IMG/VR virus record: IMGVR_UViG_3300007734_000544
Location: 1-28,330 of that record
From: a virus
Length of the DNA: 28,330 nt
Strand: one strand, 5' to 3'
Shown: one piece after another, positions 16,134-23,172 of the stretch
Layout: every line of letters begins with the position of its first letter
Numbering within the stretch: the first letter of the stretch is position 1
The notes under the pieces: generated by a model
The model's input: the letters and a program-made list of their open reading frames with translations, nothing else
Database searches by the model: none
Told to the model about the DNA's origin: nothing
Made by a program: the position numbers and the translations under genes

Positions 16134-17993
16134 ATGCTAAATAAAGAATCACAGATTTTATCAGAAGTCACTACCCATTTAAAATATGCTAAATATTCTC
16201 CTGAATTAAAAAGAAGAGAGACATGGGGAGAATTAGTAGACAGAAACAGAAGTATGCATCTAAAAAAATTTCCTGAGTTAGAAAAGGAAATAAAAGAGGC
16301 ATATCAATATGTTTATGATAAAAAAATATTGCCTTCAATGCGTAGTTTACAATTTGCAGGTAAACCGATTGAAATAAATAATTCAAGAATATTTAACTGT
16401 TCTTACTTACCAATAGATGATCATAGATCATTTTCTGAAATAATGTTTTTACTACTTTCAGGATGTGGAGTAGGATATTCAGTACAAACCCACCATGTAG
16501 AAAATTTACCTGATATTAGAAAACCACTAAAATTTAAAAGATATTTAGTTGGAGATAGTATTGAAGGATGGGCGGATGCTGTTAGAATGTTGATTAAGTC
16601 TTATTTTGGACTTATAAGTTCTTGTCCTAAATTTGACTTTAGAGACATTAGACCTAAAGGAGCACATTTAATTACTGTAGGAGGAAAAGCACCAGGACAT
16701 GAACCGTTAAAAATAGCTTTAGTACATGTTAAAGCAATATTAGACAGAAAAAATGACGGAGAAAAATTAACATCTGTTGAATGCCATGATATGATTTGTC
16801 ATTTAGCTGATGCTGTATTGTCAGGAGGAATCAGAAGAGCAGCTTTAATTGCTTTATTTGACTTAAATGATGAAGATATGTTAACATGTAAGTTTGGAAA
16901 TTGGTGGGAAATAAATCCACAAAGAGGAAGAGCAAATAACTCAGCAGTGTTACTTCGTAATAAAATAGACAAAGAAACATTCCTTAACTTATGGAAAAAA
17001 ATTGAAGCATCAAACAGTGGAGAACCAGGATTTATTTTTACAAACGATAAAGACGCAGGTACAAACCCATGTGCTGAAATTAACTTAAAAGCTAATCAAT
17101 TTTGTAATTTAACAGAAATTAATGCTTCTGACATTGACTCACAAGAAGAATTTAACGTAAGATCAAAAGCAGCCGCATTTATAGGCACACTACAAGCATC
17201 ATACACTGACTTTCACTACTTAAGAGATGTTTGGAAAAAAACAACAGAAAAAGAAGCATTACTAGGAATAGGAATGACAGGTATAGCGTCAGGAAATGTA
17301 CTAAAACTTAACATGAAAGAAGCAGCTAAAATAGCTTGTGAAGAAAATGAAAGAGTAGCAAATATTATAGGAATAAATAAAGCAGCTCGTGTAACTACAG
17401 TTAAACCATCAGGCACAACATCTTTAGTATTAGGAACATCAAGTGGCATTCATGCTTGGCATAGTGAATATTATATTCGTAGAATTCGTTTAGGAAAAAA
17501 TGAAGCACTGTACACATATTTGTCAATATTTCATCCTGAATTATTAGAAGATGATTTTTTTAAACCAACAATTCAATCCATTGTAAAAATACCTCAACAA
17601 GCTCCAGAAGGAGCCATCACAAGAAAAAATGAATCAGCAATTAACTTATTGGAAAGAATAAAGTTAATAAACCAAAAATGGATAAAACCAGGTTATAGAA
17701 AAGGTGCAAACCAACATAACGTTTCAGCTACTGTTACAATCAAAAATGATGAGTGGGATGATATTGGAGATTGGGTATTTGAAAATAGAGAATACTTTAC
17801 AGCATTGTCTTTCTTACCATTTTCAGATCACACATACACTCAAGCACCGTTTGAAGACATTACAAAAGAACAATTTGAAGAAATGGTAAAACAATTACAT
17901 GAAATTGACTTAAGTAAAGTTGTTGAATTAGATGACAATACATCATTAATGGAAAGCGCAGCTTGTCAAGGTGGAAGCTGTGAAGTTACATAA
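16134..17993 (+). CDS. nrdJ: Ribonucleotide reductase, class II (adenosylcobalamin-dependent)
   Basis: 619 residues. It converts ribonucleotides to deoxyribonucleotides using a B12-derived radical. All key cysteines are present: Cys89 in FNCSYLPI, Cys313 in NPCAEINL with Glu315, Cys324 in FCNLTEI, and the C-terminal pair Cys611/Cys616 in ACQGGSCEV. The spacings 313-324 and 611-616 equal those of the monomeric Lactobacillus enzyme (408-419, 731-736; about 739 residues), so this is a shortened RTPR-type enzyme. No small-subunit (NrdB) gene is adjacent, as expected for class II. No B12 riboswitch can fit: only six bases separate it from the upstream gene. The thioredoxin at 22477 could re-reduce its C-terminal pair. 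Confidence 0.9.
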   Translation: MLNKESQILSEVTTHLKYAKYSPELKRRETWGELVDRNRSMHLKKFPELEKEIKEAYQYVYDKKILPSMRSLQFAGKPIEINNSRIFNCSYLPIDDHRSFSEIMFLLLSGCGVGYSVQTHHVENLPDIRKPLKFKRYLVGDSIEGWADAVRMLIKSYFGLISSCPKFDFRDIRPKGAHLITVGGKAPGHEPLKIALVHVKAILDRKNDGEKLTSVECHDMICHLADAVLSGGIRRAALIALFDLNDEDMLTCKFGNWWEINPQRGRANNSAVLLRNKIDKETFLNLWKKIEASNSGEPGFIFTNDKDAGTNPCAEINLKANQFCNLTEINASDIDSQEEFNVRSKAAAFIGTLQASYTDFHYLRDVWKKTTEKEALLGIGMTGIASGNVLKLNMKEAAKIACEENERVANIIGINKAARVTTVKPSGTTSLVLGTSSGIHAWHSEYYIRRIRLGKNEALYTYLSIFHPELLEDDFFKPTIQSIVKIPQQAPEGAITRKNESAINLLERIKLINQKWIKPGYRKGANQHNVSATVTIKNDEWDDIGDWVFENREYFTALSFLPFSDHTYTQAPFEDITKEQFEEMVKQLHEIDLSKVVELDDNTSLMESAACQGGSCEVT

Positions 17994-18013
17994 TATATGC
18001 TTGAAAAAATTAG

Positions 18014-18045
18014 TTCGGCTTTCGAAATTCTTTAACATATATTTA
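18014..18045 (+). promoter_or_regulatory. Bacteroidota-type promoter (-33/-7)
   Basis: TTCG at 18014-18017 (TTCGGCTTT), a 20-base spacer, TATATTTA at 18038-18045 followed by AGTAAAC. Expected start near 18049, 19 bases before the ATG at 18068. It separates the reductase gene from the next transcription unit. Confidence 0.65.
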
Positions 18046-18067
18046 AGTAAACAAATAAATAAAAAAT

Positions 18068-18331
18068 ATGCCTTTAAAACCACAATCAATTCGTAAGGGA
18101 GCTAGTATTACTGTAAATGGTAGTAAAGCAGAAAAAGAAGAAGTAATTGAATTAAGTAAAAGTTGGACTGATCAACAGTTATTGTTTTTTAAAAAACTAC
18201 TTCAACAGGGAGGTTCAACATCATTTAATGGAATATCCTTTAGGGTTACTTTAAAAGATAAAATAGTTACATCTGCAGGTTTAAAAGACACAGGTATAAT
18301 AGTATATCCGGGATTAGATTCAAAATATTAA
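18068..18331 (+). CDS. Small unknown protein
   Basis: 87 residues. No recognised domain. It has a basic start (MPLKPQSIRKGASITVNG), a central helix (EVIELSKSWTDQQLLFFKKL) and a short beta-like segment (GISFRVTLKDKIVTSAG). It is first in a transcription unit behind a strong promoter and is followed one base later by the membrane protein gene, so the two are likely made together. Confidence 0.5.
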   Translation: MPLKPQSIRKGASITVNGSKAEKEEVIELSKSWTDQQLLFFKKLLQQGGSTSFNGISFRVTLKDKIVTSAGLKDTGIIVYPGLDSKY

Positions 18332-18332
18332 A

Positions 18333-19304
18333 ATGAAAAAATATTTATTTCCAACGCTGATAGCATTTTCAGCATTAGCCGTAAGTGCAACTGCTGCTTT
18401 TTACTCAATAACCGGTTTGTCAAAATTATTTATAGGGGCTAGTTTTGCAGTTATAATAATGGCTGCATCTTTAGAATTAGCTAAATTAGTAATTGCATCT
18501 TATTTATATCAATATTGGTCAAAAACAAATGTTTTACTAAAAATATACTTAACAATAGCTGTACTTGTGTTAATTTTAATTACATCTGCTGGCATATATG
18601 GTTTTTTAAGTTCAGCATATGAACAAACGGCTTCGAAAAATATAGTAGTAGAAAAACAAATTGCTGCTTTAGAAAATAAAAAAGTAAGATACTTAGACAC
18701 TAAAGAATCTTATTCTAAAGAAAAAATAGAAACAACAAAAAATACATCAGAATTAAGACAAGCCTTATCAATAGGAAGTATTACTCAATATAAAGATAAA
18801 GAAACAGGTCAAATTCTTAACATAGCAAATAGTGGCAACAGAAAAGCATTTGAAAAACAACTGGAAAACACCCTTAAAAAAGACTCAATGCTTGATGTTA
18901 AAATAAACACAGTAAATGATAGTATATTTAGTTTAGAGTCTCAAATACTTACTTCTCAATCTAAAGCAGAAATCTCGGGTGAATTAGGTCCTCTAAAATA
19001 CATAAGTAAACTATTGAATGTTCCTATGGACAAAATCATAAATTGGTTTATTTTAGTTATAATATTTGTATTTGATCCATTAGCTGTAAGTCTAATTATA
19101 GCGGCTAACAATGCTTTTAATAAAATTAAATTACCCCAACAGTTAGCAATATACAATGAAAAACCAATTGTTGAAGTGCCTATTTCTCAAAGTGTACAAA
19201 TACCACAAATTCCAACATATCTTGAATCTTTAAAAAGTATTTATCAATATGTTCCACCTGTTTTTAAAAAGAAAAAAGATGATGATGATGTAAAAACATA
19301 CTAG
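18333..19304 (+). CDS. Membrane protein: three helices, long coiled coil, one C-terminal helix
   Basis: 323 residues. Three hydrophobic segments lie in the first 100 residues (about 5-22, 30-52, 68-90; for example IYLTIAVLVLILITSAGIYG). A charged, coiled-coil-like region follows from about residue 100 to 215 (VEKQIAALENKKVRYLDTKE onward). A fourth segment is near residue 232-255 (WFILVIIFVFDPLAVSLIIA), and the tail is basic/acidic (KKKKDDDDVKTY). With four spans the coiled coil and both termini would lie on defined sides of the inner membrane. No transporter or enzyme signature is visible. A membrane anchor, superinfection or lysis-timing role is open. Confidence 0.55.
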   Translation: MKKYLFPTLIAFSALAVSATAAFYSITGLSKLFIGASFAVIIMAASLELAKLVIASYLYQYWSKTNVLLKIYLTIAVLVLILITSAGIYGFLSSAYEQTASKNIVVEKQIAALENKKVRYLDTKESYSKEKIETTKNTSELRQALSIGSITQYKDKETGQILNIANSGNRKAFEKQLENTLKKDSMLDVKINTVNDSIFSLESQILTSQSKAEISGELGPLKYISKLLNVPMDKIINWFILVIIFVFDPLAVSLIIAANNAFNKIKLPQQLAIYNEKPIVEVPISQSVQIPQIPTYLESLKSIYQYVPPVFKKKKDDDDVKTY

Positions 19305-19332
19305 GCTTATAGAATTTAATAATTTATATTTA
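19301..19332 (+). promoter_or_regulatory. Bacteroidota-type promoter (-33/-7) for the transglycosylase-like gene
   Basis: CTAG at 19301-19304 (CTAGGCTTA), a 20-base spacer, TATATTTA at 19325-19332 followed by AAATAAA. The -33 box overlaps the TAG stop of the preceding gene. Expected start near 19336, eight bases before the ATG. Confidence 0.65.
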
Positions 19333-19343
19333 AAATAAAAGTT

Positions 19344-20156
19344 ATGATTAAAATATCCCATGAAGTTCCTTTATGTTTGTTAAAAGAAAGTTTACTCTTT
19401 AATGATGTAGATTACTGTTTGCCTCATTTAATGGATGAAAATGAAGAATATAAACAATTTTTTATTAAAGCAAAAGCAGATGGTCGTTACATAATGATGG
19501 ATAACAGTTTACATGAATTAGGACAACCATACAGTAAAGAAAGATTAATATACTGGCTGCAAACACTTCAACCAAATGAATTTTTTGTTCCTGATTATTG
19601 GGAAAATAAAACAGACTCAATAGTCTCTGCTAGAGAATGGTATCAATATCAAAATAATTTACCTAACACGTTGTTTATAGCAGTTGTTCAAGCAAAAGAA
19701 ATACAAGACGCTGTAGAATCTTATCAAATATATAAAGATTTAGGATATAAAAAAATAGCATTTAGTTATGGAGCATCATATTATAATGATGTATGTCCCC
19801 ATCCAAATAAAAATTTAGGTAAAGCATTAGGTCGTATTCAAGTAATTACTAAACTACATGATTGGGGAATAATAAACAAAACTGATTCAATACATTTATT
19901 AGGTTGTGCTTTACCTCAAGAGTTTGGATGGTATAAAGATATGCCTTTTATTACATCTATAGACACTTCAAATCCAGTTATGGCTACATTAGATGGAAAA
20001 GAATATGAAGGATGTGGTTTAATAGATAAACCTAAATCATGTATGAATGATAATTTTTACATTGATAAAAAAAATATTAATTTAAATTTATTAAGTAGAA
20101 ATCTAAGATTATTTAGAATAATAAATGGATTTAAAGTTTGGAATTTAGAAAAATAA
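19344..20156 (+). CDS. DpdA/TGT-like 7-deazaguanine DNA transglycosylase
   Basis: 270 residues with TIM-barrel character. Landmarks fit the tRNA-guanine transglycosylase superfamily: MMDNSLHELG (Asp53, where TGTs have the base-binding DSGG Asp), FVPDYW, IAVVQAKE, YKKIAFSYG, IHLLGCALPQEF (the LMGxG-like strand) and FITSIDTSNPVMATLDG, whose Asp207 is at the nucleophile position. It is shorter than tRNA-acting TGTs (about 375) and lacks a visible zinc-binding Cys cluster, as in phage DpdA proteins that put preQ0 or relatives into DNA in exchange for guanine. The neighbours QueC, QueD, QueE and FolE make the substrate. Assignment to a particular DpdA clade is not possible by eye; a tRNA target is the main alternative. 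Confidence 0.72.
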   Translation: MIKISHEVPLCLLKESLLFNDVDYCLPHLMDENEEYKQFFIKAKADGRYIMMDNSLHELGQPYSKERLIYWLQTLQPNEFFVPDYWENKTDSIVSAREWYQYQNNLPNTLFIAVVQAKEIQDAVESYQIYKDLGYKKIAFSYGASYYNDVCPHPNKNLGKALGRIQVITKLHDWGIINKTDSIHLLGCALPQEFGWYKDMPFITSIDTSNPVMATLDGKEYEGCGLIDKPKSCMNDNFYIDKKNINLNLLSRNLRLFRIINGFKVWNLEK

Positions 20157-20168
20157 TTTATATATTTA
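20137..20168 (+). promoter_or_regulatory. Bacteroidota-type promoter (-33/-7) inside the end of the transglycosylase gene
   Basis: TTTG at 20137-20140 (TTTGGAATT), a 20-base spacer, TATATTTA at 20161-20168 followed by ATTAAAT. The -33 box lies within the last codons of the upstream gene. Expected start near 20172, 17 bases before the ATG at 20189. Confidence 0.65.
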
Positions 20169-20188
20169 ATTAAATAAAAAATAAAAAT

Positions 20189-20434
20189 ATGGAAGAAAAA
20201 AACTTTGTATCATTGTTTGACTTTTTAGGAAGATCAGCAGGAAAAGATTTAGGTAAAGAAGTTTACACTAAAGCTAAAGAATTAAAAAAATCTATACAAC
20301 AAAAAAATATTGTTACTAGTAAATACTCAGGTAAGGTAATGATGTATGAACATGATTTTTTAGTAGAATATTTTAAACCAAAAGAATCTCCTGTTTCTTT
20401 AAAAGTAGAGGAAGATGATGATTTACCATTTTAA
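20189..20434 (+). CDS. Small protein with SSB-type acidic C-terminal tail
   Basis: 81 residues. The first 60 are helical and basic (FVSLFDFLGRSAGKDLGKEV, then KAKELKKSIQQK) and show no OB fold. The C-terminus is VEEDDDLPF. This matches the tip of bacterial SSB proteins (DDDIPF in E. coli; DDLPF-like endings in Bacteroidota), through which SSB recruits repair and replication enzymes. The protein may therefore dock onto SSB-binding host proteins or mimic SSB. It lies between the transglycosylase and QueC genes, with its own promoter and a 10-base gap to queC. Function is unknown. Confidence 0.6.
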   Translation: MEEKNFVSLFDFLGRSAGKDLGKEVYTKAKELKKSIQQKNIVTSKYSGKVMMYEHDFLVEYFKPKESPVSLKVEEDDDLPF

Positions 20435-20444
20435 AAAATAAAAT

Positions 20445-21389
20445 ATGAAACAAGCCGTATTAAGTTTAAGTGGAGGAATGGATAGTAGTACATTGTTACT
20501 TCACTTACTAGCTAATGATTACGAAATAACATGTCTAAGTTTTGACTATGGACAAAAACATAAAGTAGAATTAGAACGAGCAGTTGAATTAGTAAAATAC
20601 ATTAATAGTAAAGCTGATGAAACTAAATATAAATCAGAAACATCAGAAGTTATTATGCATCATTTTCCTAAAATTAAACATCAAATTATCAAATTAGATG
20701 GTTTAAGTCAACTGCTAGTAAGTGGATTAGTTGATAATAATTCTATGGAACTCAAAACAGGACATTATGCACATGAAAATGCTTTAACTACTGTAGTTCC
20801 AAACAGAAATGCTATATTTGCATCAATTACTTATGCTGTTGCATTATCTATTGCTAAAAAAACAGGAGAATCATGTAAAATAGCATTAGGAACTCACATG
20901 GGTGATTTTGATAATAAAAAACAAAGCGGAATATATCCAGATTGTTCAGAAGAATTTAAAATTGCTCTTGAACATGCATTTAAAATAGGTAATTGGGATT
21001 CTGAAAAAGTAGATTATTTTGCTCCTTATAATATTACTGATAAAACAGGAGTGTTAAAAGACGGAATTAAATGTTGTGAAAAATTAGGTTTAGACTATAA
21101 AGAAATTTATAAACGTACTAATACTAGTTATACTCCTATATTTGTTAAAGATGAAGAAAAAACAAAATTATTAGGACTAACAGAATCTACTCCAGGAATA
21201 GGAGTATGGTACAGTGATTACAAATCAGGTGCTAGTATTGAACGAATTATTAGTTTTATTATTCTAGGTTTGGAAGATCCAATTCAATATGCTGAAGAAG
21301 ATGGAACATTAGTGTCTTGGGATTTTGTAAAAAACTATGCTATTAAAATAGAAGAAGAATTTACTGAAAAAAAATTCGATTTTCAATAG
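20445..21389 (+). CDS. queC: QueC-like 7-cyano-7-deazaguanine (preQ0) synthase
   Basis: 314 residues. QueC turns 7-carboxy-7-deazaguanine, ammonia and ATP into preQ0. The PP-loop is SLSGGMDSST (residues 7-16), followed by SFDYGQKHKVE, VVPNRNAIFASIT, ALGTHMGD and YPDCSEEF (Cys167), all diagnostic. Two departures stand out. The C-terminal zinc site (a WSCY block and a CxxC pair) is missing; only Cys210-Cys211 lie nearby, and the region reads YKRTNTSYTP instead. The protein also runs about 90 residues beyond the usual 220-230, without a recognised domain. It follows the SSB-tail gene by 10 bases. A GIY-YIG endonuclease gene separates it from the rest of the pathway. Confidence 0.87.
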   Translation: MKQAVLSLSGGMDSSTLLLHLLANDYEITCLSFDYGQKHKVELERAVELVKYINSKADETKYKSETSEVIMHHFPKIKHQIIKLDGLSQLLVSGLVDNNSMELKTGHYAHENALTTVVPNRNAIFASITYAVALSIAKKTGESCKIALGTHMGDFDNKKQSGIYPDCSEEFKIALEHAFKIGNWDSEKVDYFAPYNITDKTGVLKDGIKCCEKLGLDYKEIYKRTNTSYTPIFVKDEEKTKLLGLTESTPGIGVWYSDYKSGASIERIISFIILGLEDPIQYAEEDGTLVSWDFVKNYAIKIEEEFTEKKFDFQ

Positions 21390-21395
21390 AATTTT

Positions 21396-21408
21396 CATAT
21401 TTATAATC
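21396..21408 (+). promoter_or_regulatory. Class 2 promoter-like motif abutting the GIY-YIG start
   Basis: CATATTTATAATC runs into the ATG at 21409, as at 9660 and 6450. The predicted start is near 21407. No -33 box is found at the 20-base spacing. Confidence 0.4.
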
Positions 21409-22341
21409 ATGATACATTATGTTTATAAAATTACAAATTTAAAAAATCAAAGATATTATATAGGCTCTAGAACATTTTCTATACCTGAAAAAGATGAATA
21501 TATGGGGTCTTCAAAAGTAATGAATAATCTTTATAATATTATAGGTAAGGATAATTTTAGAAAAGAAATTTTATTTAAATTTAAAACTCGAAAAGAGACC
21601 AATATTAAAGAACACGAATTAATTTGTTTTGGATTAGAAAATGAATCTGATCTAATATATAATCTTAGAAAATCCGGTTATAATATTGACAATAACATAA
21701 ATATATTTAATAAAAGAAATGATATTTGGGGAGACTTTTACAATGAAATAAGAAATAAATATTCAGACGGGATAAGACCAAATCAATTATGTAAAATATA
21801 TAAATGTGATAGAGGAACTATTGATTCTGTTATTAAGGATTTAATAATAAATAATAGATGGAGTGACGCATGGAAATTTGAACAAGAAATTATAAATAAT
21901 TATAATAATAATTATTCTAGAAAATACTTAGCTAAAAAATACAAATGTGATATAGGGACTATTAAAACAATATTATTGAAAAATAATATAAAAGTTCGTT
22001 CTATGAAAGAACAAATAGAACTTAATAAGATAAATAATATCCCTACTAATAAAAAGAAAACAGTAGATTTATTTTTATTAAAAAAACTATATTCTACTCA
22101 GAATTTATCTTTAAAAGAAACTGCAAAAAAATTAAATATAGGGATAGATGCCTTAAAAAGAATATTATTAGAAAACAATATTCCTATTAAATCATATAAA
22201 TGGGCAAATAAACAACCTAGACATAAAGCATGGAAATTAAGAGAGGAAATAAAAAAAGATTTAAAAAATATGTTAAAAAAAGATGTATTAAAAAAATATA
22301 ATATTAAAGATTATTCAACTTTAAATAAAATCATTAAATAA
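21409..22341 (+). CDS. GIY-YIG homing endonuclease with repeated DNA-binding helices
   Basis: 310 residues. The nuclease domain occupies the first 95: YVYKITN and YYIGSRT form the GIY-YIG core with Arg21, and KEHELICFG holds the metal-binding Glu. The rest holds three helix-turn-helix-like units of similar build, RPNQLCKIYKCDRGTIDSVI, SRKYLAKKYKCDIGTIKTIL and SLKETAKKLNIGIDALKRIL, plus a partial fourth near the end (KKDVLKKYNIKDYSTLNKII). Such arrays read the target site. Very AT-rich codon use and insertion between queC and thioredoxin fit a mobile gene. Confidence 0.88.
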   Translation: MIHYVYKITNLKNQRYYIGSRTFSIPEKDEYMGSSKVMNNLYNIIGKDNFRKEILFKFKTRKETNIKEHELICFGLENESDLIYNLRKSGYNIDNNINIFNKRNDIWGDFYNEIRNKYSDGIRPNQLCKIYKCDRGTIDSVIKDLIINNRWSDAWKFEQEIINNYNNNYSRKYLAKKYKCDIGTIKTILLKNNIKVRSMKEQIELNKINNIPTNKKKTVDLFLLKKLYSTQNLSLKETAKKLNIGIDALKRILLENNIPIKSYKWANKQPRHKAWKLREEIKKDLKNMLKKDVLKKYNIKDYSTLNKIIK

Positions 22342-22363
22342 ATCTAGTTCTGCTATAAGTGAA

Positions 22364-22431
22364 TACTGTAATGGGAAAAAGAAAAACAGCATATAAATAC
22401 ATTTGGAAATTCTAAAGCTAGGATTACAGTA
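22364..22431 (+). repeat. Nine-base inverted repeat overlapping a promoter
   Basis: TACTGTAAT at 22364-22372 and its exact reverse complement ATTACAGTA at 22423-22431, 50 bases apart. The right arm falls in the spacer of the promoter at 22418-22449. It could be an operator or an RNA stem; chance is possible in such AT-rich DNA. Confidence 0.35.
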
Positions 22432-22449
22432 AAATATTACTTATATTTA
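22418..22449 (+). promoter_or_regulatory. Bacteroidota-type promoter (-33/-7) for the thioredoxin operon
   Basis: CTAG at 22418-22421 (CTAGGATTA), a 20-base spacer, TATATTTA at 22442-22449 followed by AAATAAA. Expected start near 22453, 24 bases before the ATG at 22477. Confidence 0.6.
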
Positions 22450-22476
22450 AAATAAAAACCAAATAAAAAACAAAAA

Positions 22477-22722
22477 ATGAAACAAGTACTTTACTTTACA
22501 GCACAATGGTGTTCCGTATGTCAAGATATGACTCCAATTGTAGAACATTTAAAAAAATCAATACCTATAGAAAAAATAGACACAGATTATGATGTTTCTT
22601 ACACAGAAAAATATAATGTAAAATCTATTCCAACAGTTATTGTTTTAGAAAATGGAAAAGAAATTAAAAGACACACAGGAAAATTAAACAATAACCAATT
22701 AAATACATTTATTAATGGCTGA
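22477..22722 (+). CDS. Small thioredoxin
   Basis: 81 residues in a minimal thioredoxin fold. The active site is QWCSVCQ (Cys12, Cys15) and the cis-proline loop is SIPT (Pro52). YFTAQ before the active site and VIVLENGKEI after the cis-Pro are standard strands. It has no signal peptide, so it is cytoplasmic. The probable partner is the class II ribonucleotide reductase at 16134, whose C-terminal cysteine pair needs a dithiol donor; this is an inference. It overlaps the next gene by eight bases. Confidence 0.88.
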   Translation: MKQVLYFTAQWCSVCQDMTPIVEHLKKSIPIEKIDTDYDVSYTEKYNVKSIPTVIVLENGKEIKRHTGKLNNNQLNTFING

Positions 22723-22996
22723 TTTTTCTAAACAATACTGTGAAAAATATATGTCTGGACTACCAGGTAACTTTGACATTATTGAAGTGTTTAATAAATT
22801 AAAAGAACATTCATCTGTTGATTTAATTTGTGAAGGATATGGTTTTGTATCTATTGGAAAAGATCAAGAACAATCTGAACCAATATTGTTATTTAGTTTT
22901 AGAATGGCTATTCAAGAAGGATACTGGAATGAACCATTACCAGAAAATTTAAACATAGATGATTATGTTTGGATTAATTATAATAAATTAAAATAA
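22715..22996 (+). CDS. Small acidic unknown protein
   Basis: 93 residues with no recognised domain. It includes CEKYMSGLPGNFDIIEVFNK, a strand-rich centre (VDLICEGYGFVSIGKD) and a Trp/Tyr-rich end (GYWNEPLPENLNIDDYVWIN). Its start lies inside the end of the thioredoxin gene (eight-base overlap), so the two are translationally coupled. It probably belongs to the same functional unit as thioredoxin or the preQ0 genes downstream. Confidence 0.5.
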   Translation: MADFSKQYCEKYMSGLPGNFDIIEVFNKLKEHSSVDLICEGYGFVSIGKDQEQSEPILLFSFRMAIQEGYWNEPLPENLNIDDYVWINYNKLK

Positions 22997-23001
22997 AAAT
23001 T

Positions 23002-23172
23002 ATGAATAAAGAAACAAAACACCCAAATGCTAAAAAACATTTACAATTATCTTTTGCTAAATCTTTAATCAGAATTTTAGCTTGTGGAGCTGGAATGTTT
23101 GGATTATATGATGTAGCGTTTATAGGATTAATTTTAGCAGAAATAGTAGGAATAAAAGAAGAACTAGTATGA
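23002..23172 (+). CDS. 56-residue single-span membrane protein coupled to queD
   Basis: A short gene. The N-terminal 20 residues are basic (MNKETKHPNAKKHLQLSFAK); a hydrophobic segment follows (LIRILACGAGMFGLYDVAFI, continuing GLILAEIVG), then an acidic end (IKEELV). Its stop overlaps the queD start (ATGA at 23169-23172), which supports it being real and translated with QueD. Role unknown; the length of the hydrophobic stretch allows one membrane span or a re-entrant hairpin. Confidence 0.6.
   Translation: MNKETKHPNAKKHLQLSFAKSLIRILACGAGMFGLYDVAFIGLILAEIVGIKEELV

Noticed and set aside
16100-16134. Cobalamin riboswitch ahead of the B12-dependent reductase
   Set aside because: Only six bases separate the reductase from the upstream coding sequence; there is no room for a riboswitch.
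17704-17889. A + strand frame inside the ribonucleotide reductase gene
   Set aside because: It is out of frame within a fully conserved enzyme sequence and has no supporting start signal.
22371-22415. Fourteen-codon frame MGKRKTAYKYIWKF after the GIY-YIG gene
   Set aside because: Short and overlapping the inverted repeat; no homology or coupling evidence, so left as noncoding.
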